Shown here: piece by piece, positions 20,571-34,692 of the stretch | Numbering within the stretch: the stretch's first letter is position 1 | Layout of the letters: the number at the start of each line of letters is the position of its first letter | Assembly: GCA_034640345.1 (NCBI GenBank) | Contig: JAXRVH010000054.1 | Span: 124,001 to 188,000 of the forward strand | Reading direction: 5' to 3' | DNA from: Drechslera avenae | Taxonomy: Eukaryota; Ascomycota; Dothideomycetes; Pleosporales; Pleosporaceae | Length of the DNA stretch: 64,000 nucleotides | Notes under the pieces: generated by a model | What the model was told of the DNA's origin: nothing | Database searches by the model: none | Seen by the model: the letters and a program-made list of their open reading frames with translations, nothing else | Made by a program: the position numbers and the translations under genes

Positions 20571-23500
20571 ATGTCCTTCGGTGGTGGATTCGGCGGCTTC
20601 GGCGCCAACAGCAACAATAATAACAACCAGTCCACCGGCTTTGGTGGATTTGGATCAAGTAACAATAACAACAACAACACAGCTGGTAAGTGCAACCCTT
20701 GATGCATGATGATTCTGGATTCTTTCGAGCGTGACTGCCTCGATGCGCCTTGCGACATCGCCACGGCCTCATCGACGAACCGTGTCTAACATGCCCTGCG
20801 CCTCAGGCTTCGGCTCAAACGCGAATACCGGTACAAGCATATTCGGCGGCGCCGGCGCCGGCAATACTGGCAGCACCATGTTCGGCGCCGGCAACACCAG
20901 TTCGAGCTCGCCTTTCGGAGGCGGAGGTACGTGGAAAGCCTACGCTTTGCTATCGTGTCGCTCTCGTGGGAAGATTCGCGCGTACCAACAGTGTTCCCAT
21001 CTGCCTGCGCATGCTTTGTCGATTGCCATCGTTATTCAATTCTGCGCAAGGATCCATGTTTTGAAAATTCTACCTAGAATCAACAGACTGACTTTGACCC
21101 ATAGGTGGCTTCGGCGCCAACACAAACAACAACACTGCCTTTGGCTCGAAACCCTTCGGTAGCTCAACGACCGGCGGCGGACTGTTCGGTGGCGGTGGCG
21201 CTACTGGTGGCAACGCATTTGGAGGAGGCTTCGGCGCGACCAACAACAATACCACGTCCGCATTTGGTGCCACAAACACAAATACGGGAGGAGGCCTATT
21301 TGGCCAGAGCAAGCCAGCTGGCTTTGGCGCTGCAGCAACAACTGGCGGTGGCCTTTTCGGTGGCGGAAATACCAGCGGCGGATTTGGCTCCACCAATGTC
21401 AACACCACTACAGGCGGATTCGGTGCCAATACAGGCGGTGCCTTCGGCGCTGGCAGCAACCCTCCCCCAAACAACGGCACTGCCAACACACCCTTCCAGC
21501 CATTCTCCGAGAAGGATGGTACTACCGGCAACGCACAGTCGCAATACCAGACCATCACATTTCAACAACCGTACCAGACATACTCTCTTGAAGAATTGCG
21601 TGTAGCCGATTACAACCAAGGTCGCCGGTATGGCAACGGCGGAAATGGTCAAGCCGGAGCGTTCGGACAAAGCACCGGGTTTGGAGGCTTTGGTAGCAAC
21701 ACAAACACAACTGCTACTACAGGCTTCGGGGCCAATGCCAACACTGGCGGTAGTCTGTTCGGAGGCGGCAATGCCAATACCAATACCAACACCACATCAG
21801 CATTTGGTCAGAACACTGGAGGCTCAGCGTTTGGCGCGAACAACAACACGGCTGGTGGCGGTCTCTTTGGTCAAGCCAAGCCTGCGACTACGGGACTTTT
21901 CGGTTCCACCAACAATGCCTCGACTGGCACAACTGGTGGCCTCTTCGGAGGCAGCTCCACTAACAATACGACCGGAGGATTTGGCTCTGGTGGTGGTGGG
22001 TTTGGTTCTTCGACAACTGGCAGTGGTCTCTTCGGTCAAAACAAGCCTGCGGCAACGGGCGGTCTATTTGGTGGTGCTAACACCAACAATACCACATCCA
22101 CGCCATTCGGTGGTTCAACAAATACCGGAGGCGCTTTCGGCCAATCGAATACTGGTGGTGGCCTCTTCGGCCAGTCCAACAACCAAACCACCACATCTGC
22201 ATTCGGTGCCAACAACACCACCACAAACACTGGTGGCGGTGGACTATTTGGCGGCACTACTGGCGGAGGTTTTGGACAAAACAGTCAGGCTCCGGCTCAA
22301 AACACTACATCCGGTGGTCTCTTCGGCGGCGGTGGCGGATTCGGGCAGAACAACCAACAGAACCAGCAGAAGCCTGGCGGTCTATTTGGCGGCGCAAGCG
22401 CTGGTACTACAGGCGGCGGTCTCTTTGGTCAAACCAACCAGAGCCAGCCATCTACTGGGGGTCTATTTGGCGGCTCTACTGCTAACAACAACAACAACAC
22501 TGGAGGTGGTCTTTTTGGTCAGAAGCCTGCTACCGGGGGCACCTCTCTCTTTGGTGGTGGCAACACTACCAACACAGGAACCTCTGGTGGAGGCTTGTTT
22601 GGTAACCTCGGTGCTTCGAACAACCAACAAAACACTGGGGGCTCAAGCCTCTTCGGTGGTCAAAACAACAATCAGCAGAAGCCCGGCGGCCTATTCGGCG
22701 GTTCCACGGCCAACACGAACACAGGAGGCGGTCTCTTTGGCGGTGGGCAACAGAACAACCAGTCAAACTTGGGCGGATCCCTCTTCTCTAGCCAAAACCA
22801 GCAGCCACAGCAACAGCAAAACCAGAACAGTCTGTTTGGTGCTTCTGGAAGTTCTCTTCTCAACACCTCTATTGCCACCAACCCCTATGGCAATGATGCT
22901 CTATTCGCTGGCCTTCAGACTCCTACCCAGAGCCCTGGCCCGATCGCAACCCCGCTATCCAGCAGCCAGAAGAACAAGAGCAAAGCGATACTTCCTCAGC
23001 ACAAGCTGAACCCATCTGCATCGACGCGTCTTCTTACTCCCCAGAGTAAATTGGGCGGTTATGGATTCAGCTATTCGTCCTACGGCGGATCATCTGGTGC
23101 TTCGAGTCTGGCTGGTAGCACGGGTTTCAGTGGAAGTCTCTTTGCAAACGGTCACCTCTCTAGGTCACTAGGGAAGAGCGTGTCCACCAGCAACCTCCGT
23201 AACAACTTCACTCCGGACACTAGCATACTTTCTCCAGGCGCATTCACCACTACTGGTCGCAATTTCGGTAACGGCAGTCTCAAGCGACTAAATATCAACC
23301 GAAACATCAATGGCGGCCGCACCCCACTGTTCGATGAACCCTCGCAGAAGCGCGTTAGCTTTGCTCCTGGTGAAGATGTCAACGGAGAGACGAACGGAGA
23401 GACCGCCTTAGTGGTTCGAAGGGACGAGGATGACGCCTCCCCCAGGGCTGCTGATAACGAGACAAACGGCGAGTCCTCTCGCCCAGCCATGCAGCAAGTC

Positions 23501-26500
23501 AATGGCACAGAACTCGCGCGCGTTGATGACCCAGCGCTTGCACCGAAATCAGCATCTTCTGTTAATATTCAGCCTGGACAGGACCCCAAGCCCGGCGAAT
23601 ACTGGTCCAGCCCACCGCTTGAGCAGTTGAAGAGGATGAGTAAGCAGGAGCTCAAGAGTGTATCAGACTTCATTGTTGGCCGTCACAACATTGGTCAGAT
23701 CAAGTTCCATCACGGCAAGCCTGTCGACTTGTCGGAAGTTGACCTCGATAAGCTGTTCGGTGATATCGTGCAGTTAAATGCACGTAACGCCACCGTCTAT
23801 GGAGAGAGCTGCACATGCCTGCCAAAGCCACCGCTGGGAAGTGCCCTGAACCAGCCTTCTGAAATCATTCTTGGCAATTCATGGCCTCGCAACAGGGCTG
23901 GCAAGAAGGATATCAAGCATCTTGAGCGTCTCAAGCGAGTGGCCGGAACGACGTTCATCAAGTACAACCAGACCACGGGTGAATGGACGTTTACTGTCCC
24001 TCATTTTTCCTCGTACGGCCTGGATTATGATGACTACAGCGACGATGAAGATGAATATTCGAGCGAGCTGAGTGACGTTCCTGATACCCCAGCAGATCAG
24101 CAACATCGCTCTAGTCAAATGACCAGCACTCCCCAGCAGGAGTCCTTCGTTAGTCCTCAATCTCAGTCTCAGTCCAGCCCTGATGACACGTTCGACTTCA
24201 AGAAGGGAATGCGATCGCGCTCCAGCATACCAGGTGGCTTTGGCGATGAAACCGTGTATGAGGACGACGAAGAGATGCATGATACTCGAGGCGAATCTTT
24301 TTTAGGGCGTCGCTCCGTGGGTTCGCTTGATGGTCAGCAAGACGCTGACCACTCTGAAGAGAGCGAATTAGATTTGGTGCACGACCAGAGCATGGCGGAT
24401 TCTGTATCGGGACCATTTCGAACCACGGAGCGAGCAACCGTCATGGACGATCCATTCAGGGGCTCATTGATGCCAAAGTCTATCCTCAAACCCAGTCAAT
24501 TCGCCAAGCCCGGCGCAGGAACACCAACGAAAGCGCAACCGATTTTTGATGATGACTGGGCGAATCAGCTCCAACGCACCATCAGCCCCAAGAAACATGA
24601 TCGACAGGCCCTTCGCGAGAGCCAGGGCAACGTACTACGTGAACACGAAACCAACCCTACGAAGCTTTCCCAATCCATTGTTGGTCGACCAATGACTACG
24701 GCCATGGATTTGATGGACTCTCTTTTCGGCGAGACGGAGAACCAACAGGCTCCCAAGCGTGGTGGACATGGCATCGAGGTTTGACTTCCCTTCCCCTTTG
24801 GCGTTTGTATATGATGGGGCGCGGTCTGTGGCAGGTTTCCTACGTGGCTCTCCTTCATAGATTGACGCTTGGACCTTACGTCCGCCCATGTATGTAGTCA
24901 CAAATTGATATGGGACAAGATTGCTGAAACTCTTGTCTCTAGTTACCCTATTCCAAACGACCCAAGACCGCATCCGAGCTCGATCAACTCACCGATGCCG
25001 ACAAAGACTTTCACAGTTGCAGCAAACCTCGCTTTAGCGAATCCAACATCCTCATCTACGGCAACAAAGGACCAGCCCACCTCGAAGGTGGCGTCTTTGT
25101 TACAGCTCAAGAACCGCTCGTGGATGCTACCAAGGATGTACGCTTTGTGAAGCTGCCTACCTTTGACGACGTAAGTAGACACCCACCTTATTCTCGTTAT
25201 ACATATGGGACACTAATCAATTCCAGTCCGTTCCTGAAACTTTATCGCTCTACAAAAAGCATACAAAGATATACATTACTGACGGTGCGCCTTCAGCGAA
25301 GATATTGACTGATCCCGCTCCGTTGGAGTTCTCTGTTGTATCAAGGGCTGTAGCTCTCGATACCGTAGCAGGCGTGCATGAACAGCAAGCATGGCAATTG
25401 CTTTCGCTTCTTTTTGATGATGCCGACAGAATCCCCGCTGGCGTGCAAGTGGACGATATACAGGTATACAGGAAAGAGAAGCTCTCGGACTTTTGGAAAC
25501 AGCTTGTCTGGGATGATGCACAGAAACACGCCCAACAAGCAGCTTCGCCCGAAGAATCTGCTATCGCACAGCTTAGTTGCAACAATGTCGCCGATGCCTG
25601 TCACTGTCTATTGGATGGTCTCGATTTGCGACTTGCAACAATGGTTGCTCAAATCGGCGGCGATGATACGATGCGGGAGAGTATGCATGCGCAGATTGAA
25701 GAATGGCGACGTCTAGATGTGCTTGCTGAGATGGAGGATTCTCAGCGTGCCTTATACGAGCTCCTTGCTGGCAATTGCACTCAGTCAAAGGGCAAGATGG
25801 GAGCGGGTCGGGAGAATCATGCTTCTACTTTCAACATCTCAAGTCACTTCGGTCTTGACTGGCGACGGGCCTTTGGACTGCGCCTGTGGTACGGCACGCT
25901 AGCGAACGAACCCATCGAGATGGCTGTTGCGCAATTCGCCGACGCTGTTATAGATGGCAGGGAAGCTGTCAAGCCAGTACCATGGTTTATTCGTAACAAC
26001 GTCGACATGAGCTGGAAAGACCCTGCAGCTGAACACCGAGAAGACCTCCTTTGGGGTATTCTCAAGCTCTATACTTCGGCGAAGATGGACCTTCCTGCTA
26101 ACATCGAGCACGTCCTGGCTCCCGAGAACGTCTCCGGCAACCCTTTGAATGCTCGCTTCTCATTCCAGCTTTTCCAGCTCTTCAAGTCACGGCTAGAGGA
26201 TGCAAGCGAGGCGGAAGAGCGCAAGGTCCCGATGCCTACTTCTCGTAGTCATGATGATGGCGAAGAAAACTTCCGCCGGTCACTGCGATCATGGGCCGCT
26301 TCAGGTGCTGAAGATGAGATACAAGATGCAAATCCGCTTGTTGAACTGGGCGATAAAATCACTCTCACATACGCTGCTTCGCTACATACTCCGGAACACT
26401 GGACTACCGCTATTTGGGTCTATACTCATCTGTCTTCCGCCCCAATGCGTGAGCACTACATACGCTCGTTGGTCAACCAGTTCTCTAGTTCATTTGTTCT

Positions 26501-27178
26501 GGAAGACGATAATCCCACATATGCATATCTCACACGGGACCTTCATGTACCGTCAACGTGGCTGCACGCGGCTGCTGCCTTGCAAGCGAGGTCCAAGGGT
26601 GATGCCCTACGCGAGGCAACACATCTCATCAAGGCTGAAGAGTTAGAAGAGGCGCACGAAGTACTTTGCAGAAGGGTTGGTCCGGAAGCCATCATATCTC
26701 GCGATTATGATGCGCTACGTGAACTCATGGATGGTTTCGTGTCAGAGTCGCCAAGGGAGCCCGTTCAAGGCTGGGCGCAAGGCGGACAGATCTACTTTGA
26801 CTACATTGAGCTGATTGACCTGACTGGACAACGGTCAACATACCGTGTCGATGAAGAGCTAGACAACAGGGTCCAAGAAATTCTTGCAAAGCTCCAACGT
26901 GCACTCGAGATAGCTGGGCGCGACAGATTGGGCTCGTGTGGCCTGGAAGAGCGCGTCGCTCTCATGGAGATTGCCGGTAACGTCGCCAATCTCACCACCA
27001 AGTCTCAGGTTCGTTATCCACACACTCACTTCTTAGTCACAGTGAAGTAAAGCTAACAATGTCACAGCGAACGAATCGCAATACAATCCTTAAGCTTCCA
27101 CTTACCGAAGATCTCTGGCTCAAGCACTCCATCGAGCTTAGCACAAGCTATTACCGCAACGTTATGGTGACTAGCTGA
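20571..27178 (+). CDS. Nucleoporin Nup98-Nup96 precursor (yeast Nup145 type)
   Basis: Six exons; introns 20686-20806, 20927-21104, 24779-24942, 25171-25226 and 27009-27067; exon sum 6030 nt, 2009 residues. The N-terminal third is FG/GLFG-repeat rich (gel-forming barrier). A GLEBS-like segment at about 225-255 (TITFQQPYQTYSLEEL) would bind Gle2/Rae1. The autoproteolytic domain ends at HFS, His1045-Phe1046-Ser1047 in VPHFSSYGL, where self-cleavage separates Nup98 from Nup96. The C-terminal part, from about 1050, has the helical Nup96/Nup145C fold (HFGLDWRRAFGLRLWYG) of the Y-complex scaffold. A reader stopping at the TGA at 24782 would wrongly split the gene: the 164-nt intron there has a weak GTTTGA donor, but frame and homology continue after it. 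The last exon ends in YYRNVMVTS. Confidence 0.95.
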
Positions 27179-27904
27179 TAAGCTCGTGTGTACATGGAGT
27201 GAGTGTAGGGACGTGGAGGTTATCATGGACGTGGCGTTGTATCTACAGCTGATGAGGTAGCGTAAGCTGTAGCTGCTCTTCTTTGGCGCTTTTTTTTCAT
27301 GGTGATATATCGGGAGGGCTGAACGTTGATGTATGGTGGTTGGGAACAAGACTGGTTGCTGTTGAAGTGAAACGATGCGATGTATTCCGAAATTCTTTCT
27401 TTGTCAGAGGAAAAGCGAGTTTTTAGGTTCGATTCGAAGTGTATAGTATGATTTGGAGAGGGGAGAAGGTTTAATTGCATATTTTTTTTGCTTTTTAACA
27501 TGTACTGTTGTCTCAAGGTGCAGTGATGTGGACATGTGTGCTTTGTGTCTGTTTATAAATGTTTGGCACGGTGGTGCCATCGTAGTCATCAGTCATGTTG
27601 AGGTTATTTACACGACTGGCTCATGTGCATGATGGTTTCTGATGGCACTTTAGTGTTGCAATCAATGACATGCTACATGTGTGTTCAAGTACCATATATA
27701 CCTAGTCATAAAGGAGGAGAAATTATCGAGAACAAGATAGGCGTGTAACAAGCATAAACAAGAGGGAGTTGTCTAAACTAAAACCATGGAGAGTTGCGAA
27801 TGCTTTCGTAAACCTAATGCTACTATAATCTTTATAGCATCGGTATACAACTAGTCCATAATGGTATATATATATATGTACAAAATTATTTCTTCGTCCC
27901 AAGT
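27179..27904. other. Convergent 3' region
   Basis: A+T-leaning spacer between the converging Nup98-96 and BTB/RCC1 genes. Contains several T or A runs and a short TA repeat near 27864-27878. Presumably the two 3' UTRs; no gene seen. Confidence 0.55.
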
Positions 27905-30900
27905 CTACGAAGCCGGAGCCTGTCCTTGTTGCACAGACGTAGCAATACCGTCTCGTGGTGAGCCGTGTGAACGTCCACCTCTCCCACCAACCCTACCACC
28001 GCGTCCAATCCTGCCTCGACCACCTCTACCTGCGTTCTCTTGTCCTGGTGCTCGGCCACCACTATCATGTTTCGAGGCTGCTTTTGATACATTCGTTTTG
28101 GGAGCTGTGGCGGATTGGCCGACGACATTCCCATCATTTCTTCCCTTGCTGAAATCGGCATCATCTACACCATCTCTTTTCTCTTGGCCTCTGGCTTTAC
28201 CTCCTCTACCACCACGGCCCTTGCTACCTCGACCACGAGCAGCAGATTTGGCAGCACGGTCTAATAGTCTCTTTGTTTGTGCTTCTTCTTCAATCACTCG
28301 TCGGCTTTCCTGGTCCCACCATTGCTGGAACTCTTGCTCTTGTTGAATCTCTTGCAGACTACGCTTTGCTGCAGCGTCGCGTATTGAGGTCTTCTCCGCT
28401 TCCTGGAGTGACAGAATTTCCATCATACTAAGATGTTGGCTGGGAGAGATGAGCGAATGCTGGGGCAAGGGGATATGGCGGACAGATCTGGGTGTTGGGA
28501 TTGGATCAGTCGAGACCGACATTCCCCTCTCCGAGGCGATAGGGCGTGTCTTTGAAGGCGACGAGGTTGCGGTTGCAGCTCGGCCCTTGGATGCACTACG
28601 CTTGTCCTTGTGCTTGGATGATCCGCTCTTGTTCGCAACGGTTTGGCGCATAGTCAGGTGGGGTGTACTGGATGGCTGCGAAGGCTGCGGAGTAAGCGTA
28701 GGGGATGACTGTGCTGCCAGAGACATAGCAGAACTGTTGCTTGGCTTTCTATGCGCTGTTGCCTGCCAGGGAGATACAGCTGGCGGGACTGGCTGTGGCT
28801 TCTCGATTGGCGTACCGAGTTGCTGGGCTTGTTGGAGACGCTTGCGCTCTTTTTGTGACAACTTGGCGTGTGCAGCCTTTGCGATACGCTCGCTCTCTCC
28901 TCGCGATAGGCCAATGGTTAGATTCGACGGCGTGGCCGAAGAGTCTTGGGCCATAATGTCTTTGAGGTCAAGTTTGGGTGCCGCAAGGGGGGTAGTACCC
29001 CAAGGCTGACCAGGTATCCTTTCCTCCTTGATAACTGATGGGGGGACATGATTACTAGACTGGATTGATACGTCCACGGTTCTGCCGAACGTGTGAGAAG
29101 ATTGATCGGGCTTTTGCACCGATCCCCACGGCGCCTCAAGAGATCCCAGTGGACTTTCCACCGTCTTCTCGTCTCCGCTCTGCTCAGCGAACTGAGGGGG
29201 TTTGAGTCTCTTTGGTGCGGCATCATCGTAATCATCCCCGTCGGACATGTCAAACATGAGGTCTGGAATTGAACCTTTGCTTTTCAGCGCTGGAGTCAAA
29301 GCTGGACTCTTGACTTCCTTAGATGCTCGCCTTCGGTTGCGCTGGCGGAGGGGTGAAGCTGCGACTTCCTCCAGGCTCTGAGCCCTGAAAGACGTGGAAA
29401 AACTGTCCCCATCGGCGTACTTATTCGAAAGTACAATAGCATCAACTTTGGCGCGCTTGCCTCGCTCAATCCTTTCAACGAGCTCTGGGTACCGATCGAA
29501 GAGAAGAGTCTCAGCTCGGCCACTTCTAGCAAAGGGGAGGTAGGCAAGCTGGTTCTCATGAGCGACCTGATTGAGCTCCAGCAACAAATCTTCGTCTAGC
29601 TCGTCCAAGGAGCCATTCTGCATTACTGCCTCCAAGCTCAGGCAAACGTACTCCAGAGCCGCATCCTTGAATTCGGCGACAGAACTTGGTGCCACTGCTG
29701 TTAGAAGGGAGCAAACATTCCGAGCGTTGACTATGTCGTAGTTAGTATTTGTATCCAAACGACCAAAGTTTTATGCATACCATAGCGGCCTATCAACCGT
29801 TGACAGATCTGTGTCAAACGATCCAACATCAGTTCGTTGGCAATAGACATGATGTCCATGACGTGGTCGAGCAATTCATCCAGTGCTAGTAAGTCATTCA
29901 AATCCTGGCTTGTAACGTCTTCGAAAATCTCTTCTCCGGCATCGGTATATATGTGACAAACAACGAGCTTGAACAGACGCATCTCCACGTGGCTAAGGTC
30001 GATATGAATGAGGGGGGACTCCTCGGTGCGCCTTCCCTCAAGCCACTGGCCAGCAGCACGGCCCCTGAAAAGACCTTCGAAGAAAGGACAGCGCTGACAA
30101 ATGACGTCAGAATGCAACAGCATCTCGCCGTCAGCAAGGTCAACAATGACATCGCCGCTTTCAAAGAAAGTTGCATCTTTGATGGCGAGTTCCATATCCA
30201 CGTGCAAAGACCTTCGCGGTTTGACCATCTGGCGCACAGCAGGCTCGAGCTGTCGCAGTTCAAGACGAGAAGCGACCTTCATCAGTTCAGCCCGCACCGA
30301 GCGGTATCTGTGGGCCAGAGTAGGGTAATTTCGAGTGACATTCCAGAAATCAACAAGGGAGTCGGTGTAAGCGTAGAGAACCAAGTTGAATATGGTGAGG
30401 AAATCAAGCCCTTGGAAGAGGACTAGAAGTCGCCCGCCTTCCGCCTTGACTGTCAACAAATCAGGCATGGCATGCTCGGCCCCTTTGACCCGAAAGTCGA
30501 CCAGAGCATCTCGCAATATACGGCTGCGTCCAGCCAAGACAAATTCGTGAACAGGGATGCGGACGTCAGAAAGTGTGGATCCAATTTCCATGTTGTAGGT
30601 GCGGTCCGGCGATGCCGATGAACGTTGCAGGATGCCAGTTATTTCTACTTCCAGATCTTTAGATCTCAAGACACGTTTGCGCAAGCCTTGTGCCTCTGTG
30701 GCTCGAGCCCAAAACCTGGGCGCAGGCTCCTCGTCATCCGACGTCTCCTCGTACTCGGTCAGTTCGTGGAAAGAGAGCAATGGTGCCAAATCTTCCCAAA
30801 GCCCTGCCTCGTCTACACCTATCTGTGTCCTGGTGACATTGCAATCTTTTCGAATCGCGGCGTACGCTCCGAATGCAGAAGCGCGGACGGCAATGACCCG

Positions 30901-32898
30901 AGTCAGACCGGATACGCGCTGGAACTTGTAGTCCTTCGGCTTGGTTCCAATGGCAGCAGTGAAACTGGCGTTCTTGATGGTTGCTCTTTTCGTACGCCTC
31001 CAAACACTACCGACCTCAGTTGTCAGGATGATGGATCCATCCTGGTCGACGTCGACATCTCGTGCTGCCATGTGACTTTTCTTGGAAGACCAAATACGGA
31101 AAGGCGCAGAGAGAGCTCCGCGTATTTGCTTCGGGTTTGTGGTCGATGTACTGGAGTCCTGTGGGCCCTCGGAGCGTCGACTGACGGCGACAGTAAAGAC
31201 CTCACCTGAGGTAGATAGCGCACAGATGGTGTCACCGCCAGATGTGATTTTGCTGATTTTGTTCGGGGCAGTATCGTATCTTGTTGTCAACCAGCTCTCC
31301 TTGAGGAAGTTACTCGTGAAACCGTCCAATGGGAAGCTTAGCTTGGCATAACCATAATTTGCGAAAACCCAGACTTCGCGATTTTCCAGGAGACATACTG
31401 TAGCGCCATCGATAGCGGAGACGGAGTGGATGGAGCTTGAGAAGAGAGCAGCGGCAATCTTGCGAGGTACGACTTGCATCTCTAATGATCGAGCATCTGA
31501 ATCGACAATACCGAGTTGGCCTTCGTTCTTGCCAAAAGTGTACAGAGAGGTGGCAGTGTGTACGGCAGAATGTATCCGCGATGCAGCAATGCCAGTGACA
31601 ATCTCGCGCTTCAGTGGTCCAAAGATTTGTCGAGGAATTGTGGAGATGGGATCGTCATCCTTCATGGTGGGCTTTGGAAGTGTGTAACCTAGCTGTCCAT
31701 ACGCATTATTGCCCCAAGAAAAGATTTCGCCTTCCTCGGTGATGGCCAGAGTGTGGTTCTGGCCTAGAGCGACTGCAGCAACCTTCTTCTGCCCTAGTCC
31801 ACCGCTTTCTATAGACGTGAATTGATATCGCGTTGTCTCGTTACCGGTACCCAAGCGCCCACCAGGGCCATGGCCACACATGTACAGATTGGAGATGGGA
31901 TCGGTGGTCAGGATAGCGGTGTGCAGCTTCGACATTCGCACGTCTTGGATGATGATTGGGGTGTTACGGATGTGTGTTGGAAGATCTACTGTACTGCGCG
32001 CTTGTTGCGGGCCAGCGTCCTGCATTGGCACGCCCATGGCTGCCAGATATTGAGTGTGTCGATCACGGTGTTCCTTGTAGAAGCGCTGAAGCAGGTGATC
32101 TGGTCTGCGCAAAGTGATGCGTTCAGGGAATTGGCGGTCATCTTCGTCTCCAAAGCCCAGCGTGACATTCTTGTTGCTGCCAAAAGTGTATACCTCGTCG
32201 CCTTCGAGAAGCACGGGCGGCGCAATCAGCTTCTTGCGCGTCTCTTCGTCCACATCGCCACTATCTCCATGAGCCATGTCGTCATCAGAGTCCGAGTCTA
32301 TGACGGGCGCCTCTTCTGGTCGCAGAGTCCGATCCTTGATGGTCATTGCAAAGAGGTCCAGGGGACCATAGCCCTCCTTGTCCTTTATCTTAACAAGTCC
32401 CCGCGCATGGTGGTTGAACCCGCTAGCGCCTTGACCCAGAATATCCTGAGCATCGCGGTTTAGGATGAGACGTGCGATTGCAATGTTGCCAAAGTAAAAG
32501 GCCCGATGGAGCGCAGTCCAGCCGTTCTCCGCGTCTTGAATGTATACGTCAGTCCATGGGTGCTCCAAGAGTGCCTGCGCAAAGTCCACAGCGCTGTCAG
32601 CTGTCGAGGAGGCAGCATGGTGTAATATTGTCATGCCCGCTGCATCGCGACTGTTGATATCAAACCGGGTCAGATTCGCAGCTATACCCATTCCCATCTT
32701 GCGACTCTTGACACTCGTTATCGGCGAAGCATTGTAGCTGCCCGGACTGCCGTTCACGGCGCCACCAGATGCGCTTCCCTGCCAGCCAGCGAAACCTTTC
32801 TGTGTTGGCGGCCGGTGGGAGTGGGTGGGAGTTGCGAGTACATGCCGAAAGTTGTCGACATCATCTTCGAGGTAGTATTTCCAGAGATAGCCGCTCAT
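27905..32898 (-). CDS. Ankyrin/RCC1-repeat/BTB protein, IBtk-like
   Basis: Two exons, 32898-29781 and 29730-27905, intron 29780-29731; exon sum 4944 nt, 1647 residues. The ATG at 32898 (MSGYLWKYYLEDDVDN) is preferred to the upstream in-frame ATG at 32943. Order of parts: ankyrin repeats at about 75-160 (AAGMTILHHAA, NGWTALHRAFYFG), RCC1-type repeats at about 240-600 (VYTFGSNKNVTLG, GEIFSWGNNAYGQLG, LYTFGKNEGQLG), two BTB/POZ domains (first near SDVRIPVHEFVLAGRS, second near GDVIVDLADGEMLLHSD), then a long disordered tail with a glutamine-rich helix and an Arg-Gly-rich end. The architecture is that of inhibitor of Bruton's tyrosine kinase (IBtk) homologues, thought to be Cullin-3 substrate adaptors. 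The RGG tail suggests RNA or protein binding and is unusual for the family as I know it. Confidence 0.88.
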
Positions 32899-34651
32899 GT
32901 GCCGTGTGGAGGGGGAGTGATCCGAAGCTTTTACGAGTAGCACCTGGCCTCAACCTCGGCGGGTCAAAGCGTGTTTAAAGGTGCTTGCTGTAAAGCTGAG
33001 GACGACTCCGAGGGGAGGGGGGGGATCGGCGGTTTGTATGGCTAGATGTACGTGCTTGGAGATATTAGGGGCCGAATACGCGGGAGGGCTGCGGTCGTGG
33101 GAGGAGGGCGGGGGGAGAAGATGTGGGAAGGTGGCAACTTTGTCTCACGGGCGATTGTCGGTATCTAGGAGAAGGTGGAGATGTGCACGACGTGGCCAAG
33201 GATAGAGTGAGGGTATGCGACAGGTGTCTGGGGGGGCGCTATGGGTGCTTGCAGAGGGTTGAAGGCGCGGGTGGCGGGGTGGGAATTGGTTGTGGGCGAG
33301 GTGACTAGGTACCGGGCGTGTCTATGACGAAACTACCGAGGCGATAGGGGAGCTGGATGCTGAGTCAATATGTCGCAGGAGCCCGGACGAGTCAGAGTTG
33401 GACTGATGTGCTAGGACAGATTACGACAGATGCGACGGCCGAGGGATTGGAGTTATATGTGGTGGTCGCGAAGATGCCTCCGGAGGTGCTTGCGGCCGCG
33501 TTGTGGCATGTCCCATTCCAAGGCCACGGCGATCCCGCCAATCGTATCCACCCTCGCCGTCACAAGCCGTACTCGGAGGTCGAGAATGGTTCCAACGTCA
33601 GCCATCCAGAGAGACTACTACCGCTACCCATATGTGGTAGTGAAGGATGATGTTTTCATCGTCATGGGTTCCTCTGACATGGCAGACGGGCGAGCTGGGC
33701 TGAAGGTGTGGGGGGGATGTGACAGGCCGCCGCCAGTTGTTTGCGCGCCATGGCGGCGGACCTTGTCTACCTATATACACAACCGCGGCTCTCCACACTG
33801 ACAGGCGGTGACGGTGAACATGTCTGCTAGGGCTTCGGCCCTTCAGCTAAAAGCAAGGCCAACCTTCCGTCACCGATGGACGCGAACGGCTGCAGGGCCC
33901 CGTGCAAGGCCTGGACTAGCCACGGCCTGCTTTTGCCTGCTTGCGTGTGTCTCTACGTCCGGCCTAGAATCAGTAGAGACGACAGGGCGCGTGCTGGTGG
34001 TGGTGGTGGAGATGCAAATGGACGTCGATGGTCCGGTGCGACGAGGTGCAAGTGCCAAGACTTGTCGGTATCGATAAGGGCAAGCGAGCGATTGCTCTGC
34101 AGCGCATACACCAAGTACCGTACAACATGCATCCATCATCACAGGCAGCAATTGAGACGCCAACCATGCAGACAGCAAATGAGAATACACGGCCATGGGC
34201 AGCTACGTAGGTAGGGAGCTCTCGACGGAGCCAAGGCAATGGTCTGGCCGCCTAAGCTTGTTTTAGCGATGCGGCCAGTTGGACCTACAGTAGTGTTGGC
34301 CCACGTCAGGTCCTGTCTGGCCATGTCAGTCGTCTCGTCCTCATGCCGTGCTACGACGTTGGCTACCTACGACGTTGGCTGTGGCAGCGCTTCGCTGGCC
34401 GTGGCTGAGCGGCACGACAGCACGACAGCGGGGTCTCACCGGCAACGGCTGTAGCACAGACGATAAAGCACATCTTGTATGACCGGTCAGCTCGCCATGA
34501 GGCTGTAGACGGCACGACGGGACAAAGGTGAGGCGTCGAACGGTGCTGCATAGACGGGAGTCGGGGGCCCCTGCGGAGATTGATCAGTGGTGGGGGGGGT
34601 GGTGGCTCGCGGGTGCACAATGGACGACGAAAGTAGGTAGACAGTGAAGCA

Positions 34652-34692
34652 CATCATCATCATCACCACCACCACCACCACCACCACCACCA
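34652..34692. repeat. (CAT)n-(CAC)n trinucleotide array
   Basis: A CAT run passes directly into an ACC/CAC run, followed by imperfect CATGAC units. Low-complexity intergenic sequence. Confidence 0.85.

Noticed and set aside
21070..22881. Long antisense frames rich in Pro, Val and Leu opposite the nucleoporin FG region
   Set aside because: Repeated FG/GLFG codons open the other strands mechanically; no independent gene features.
24785..25304. Nup98-like and Nup96-like genes as two separate genes
   Set aside because: Introns 24779-24942 and 25171-25226 join them in frame, and the family is normally a single precursor cleaved at HFS.
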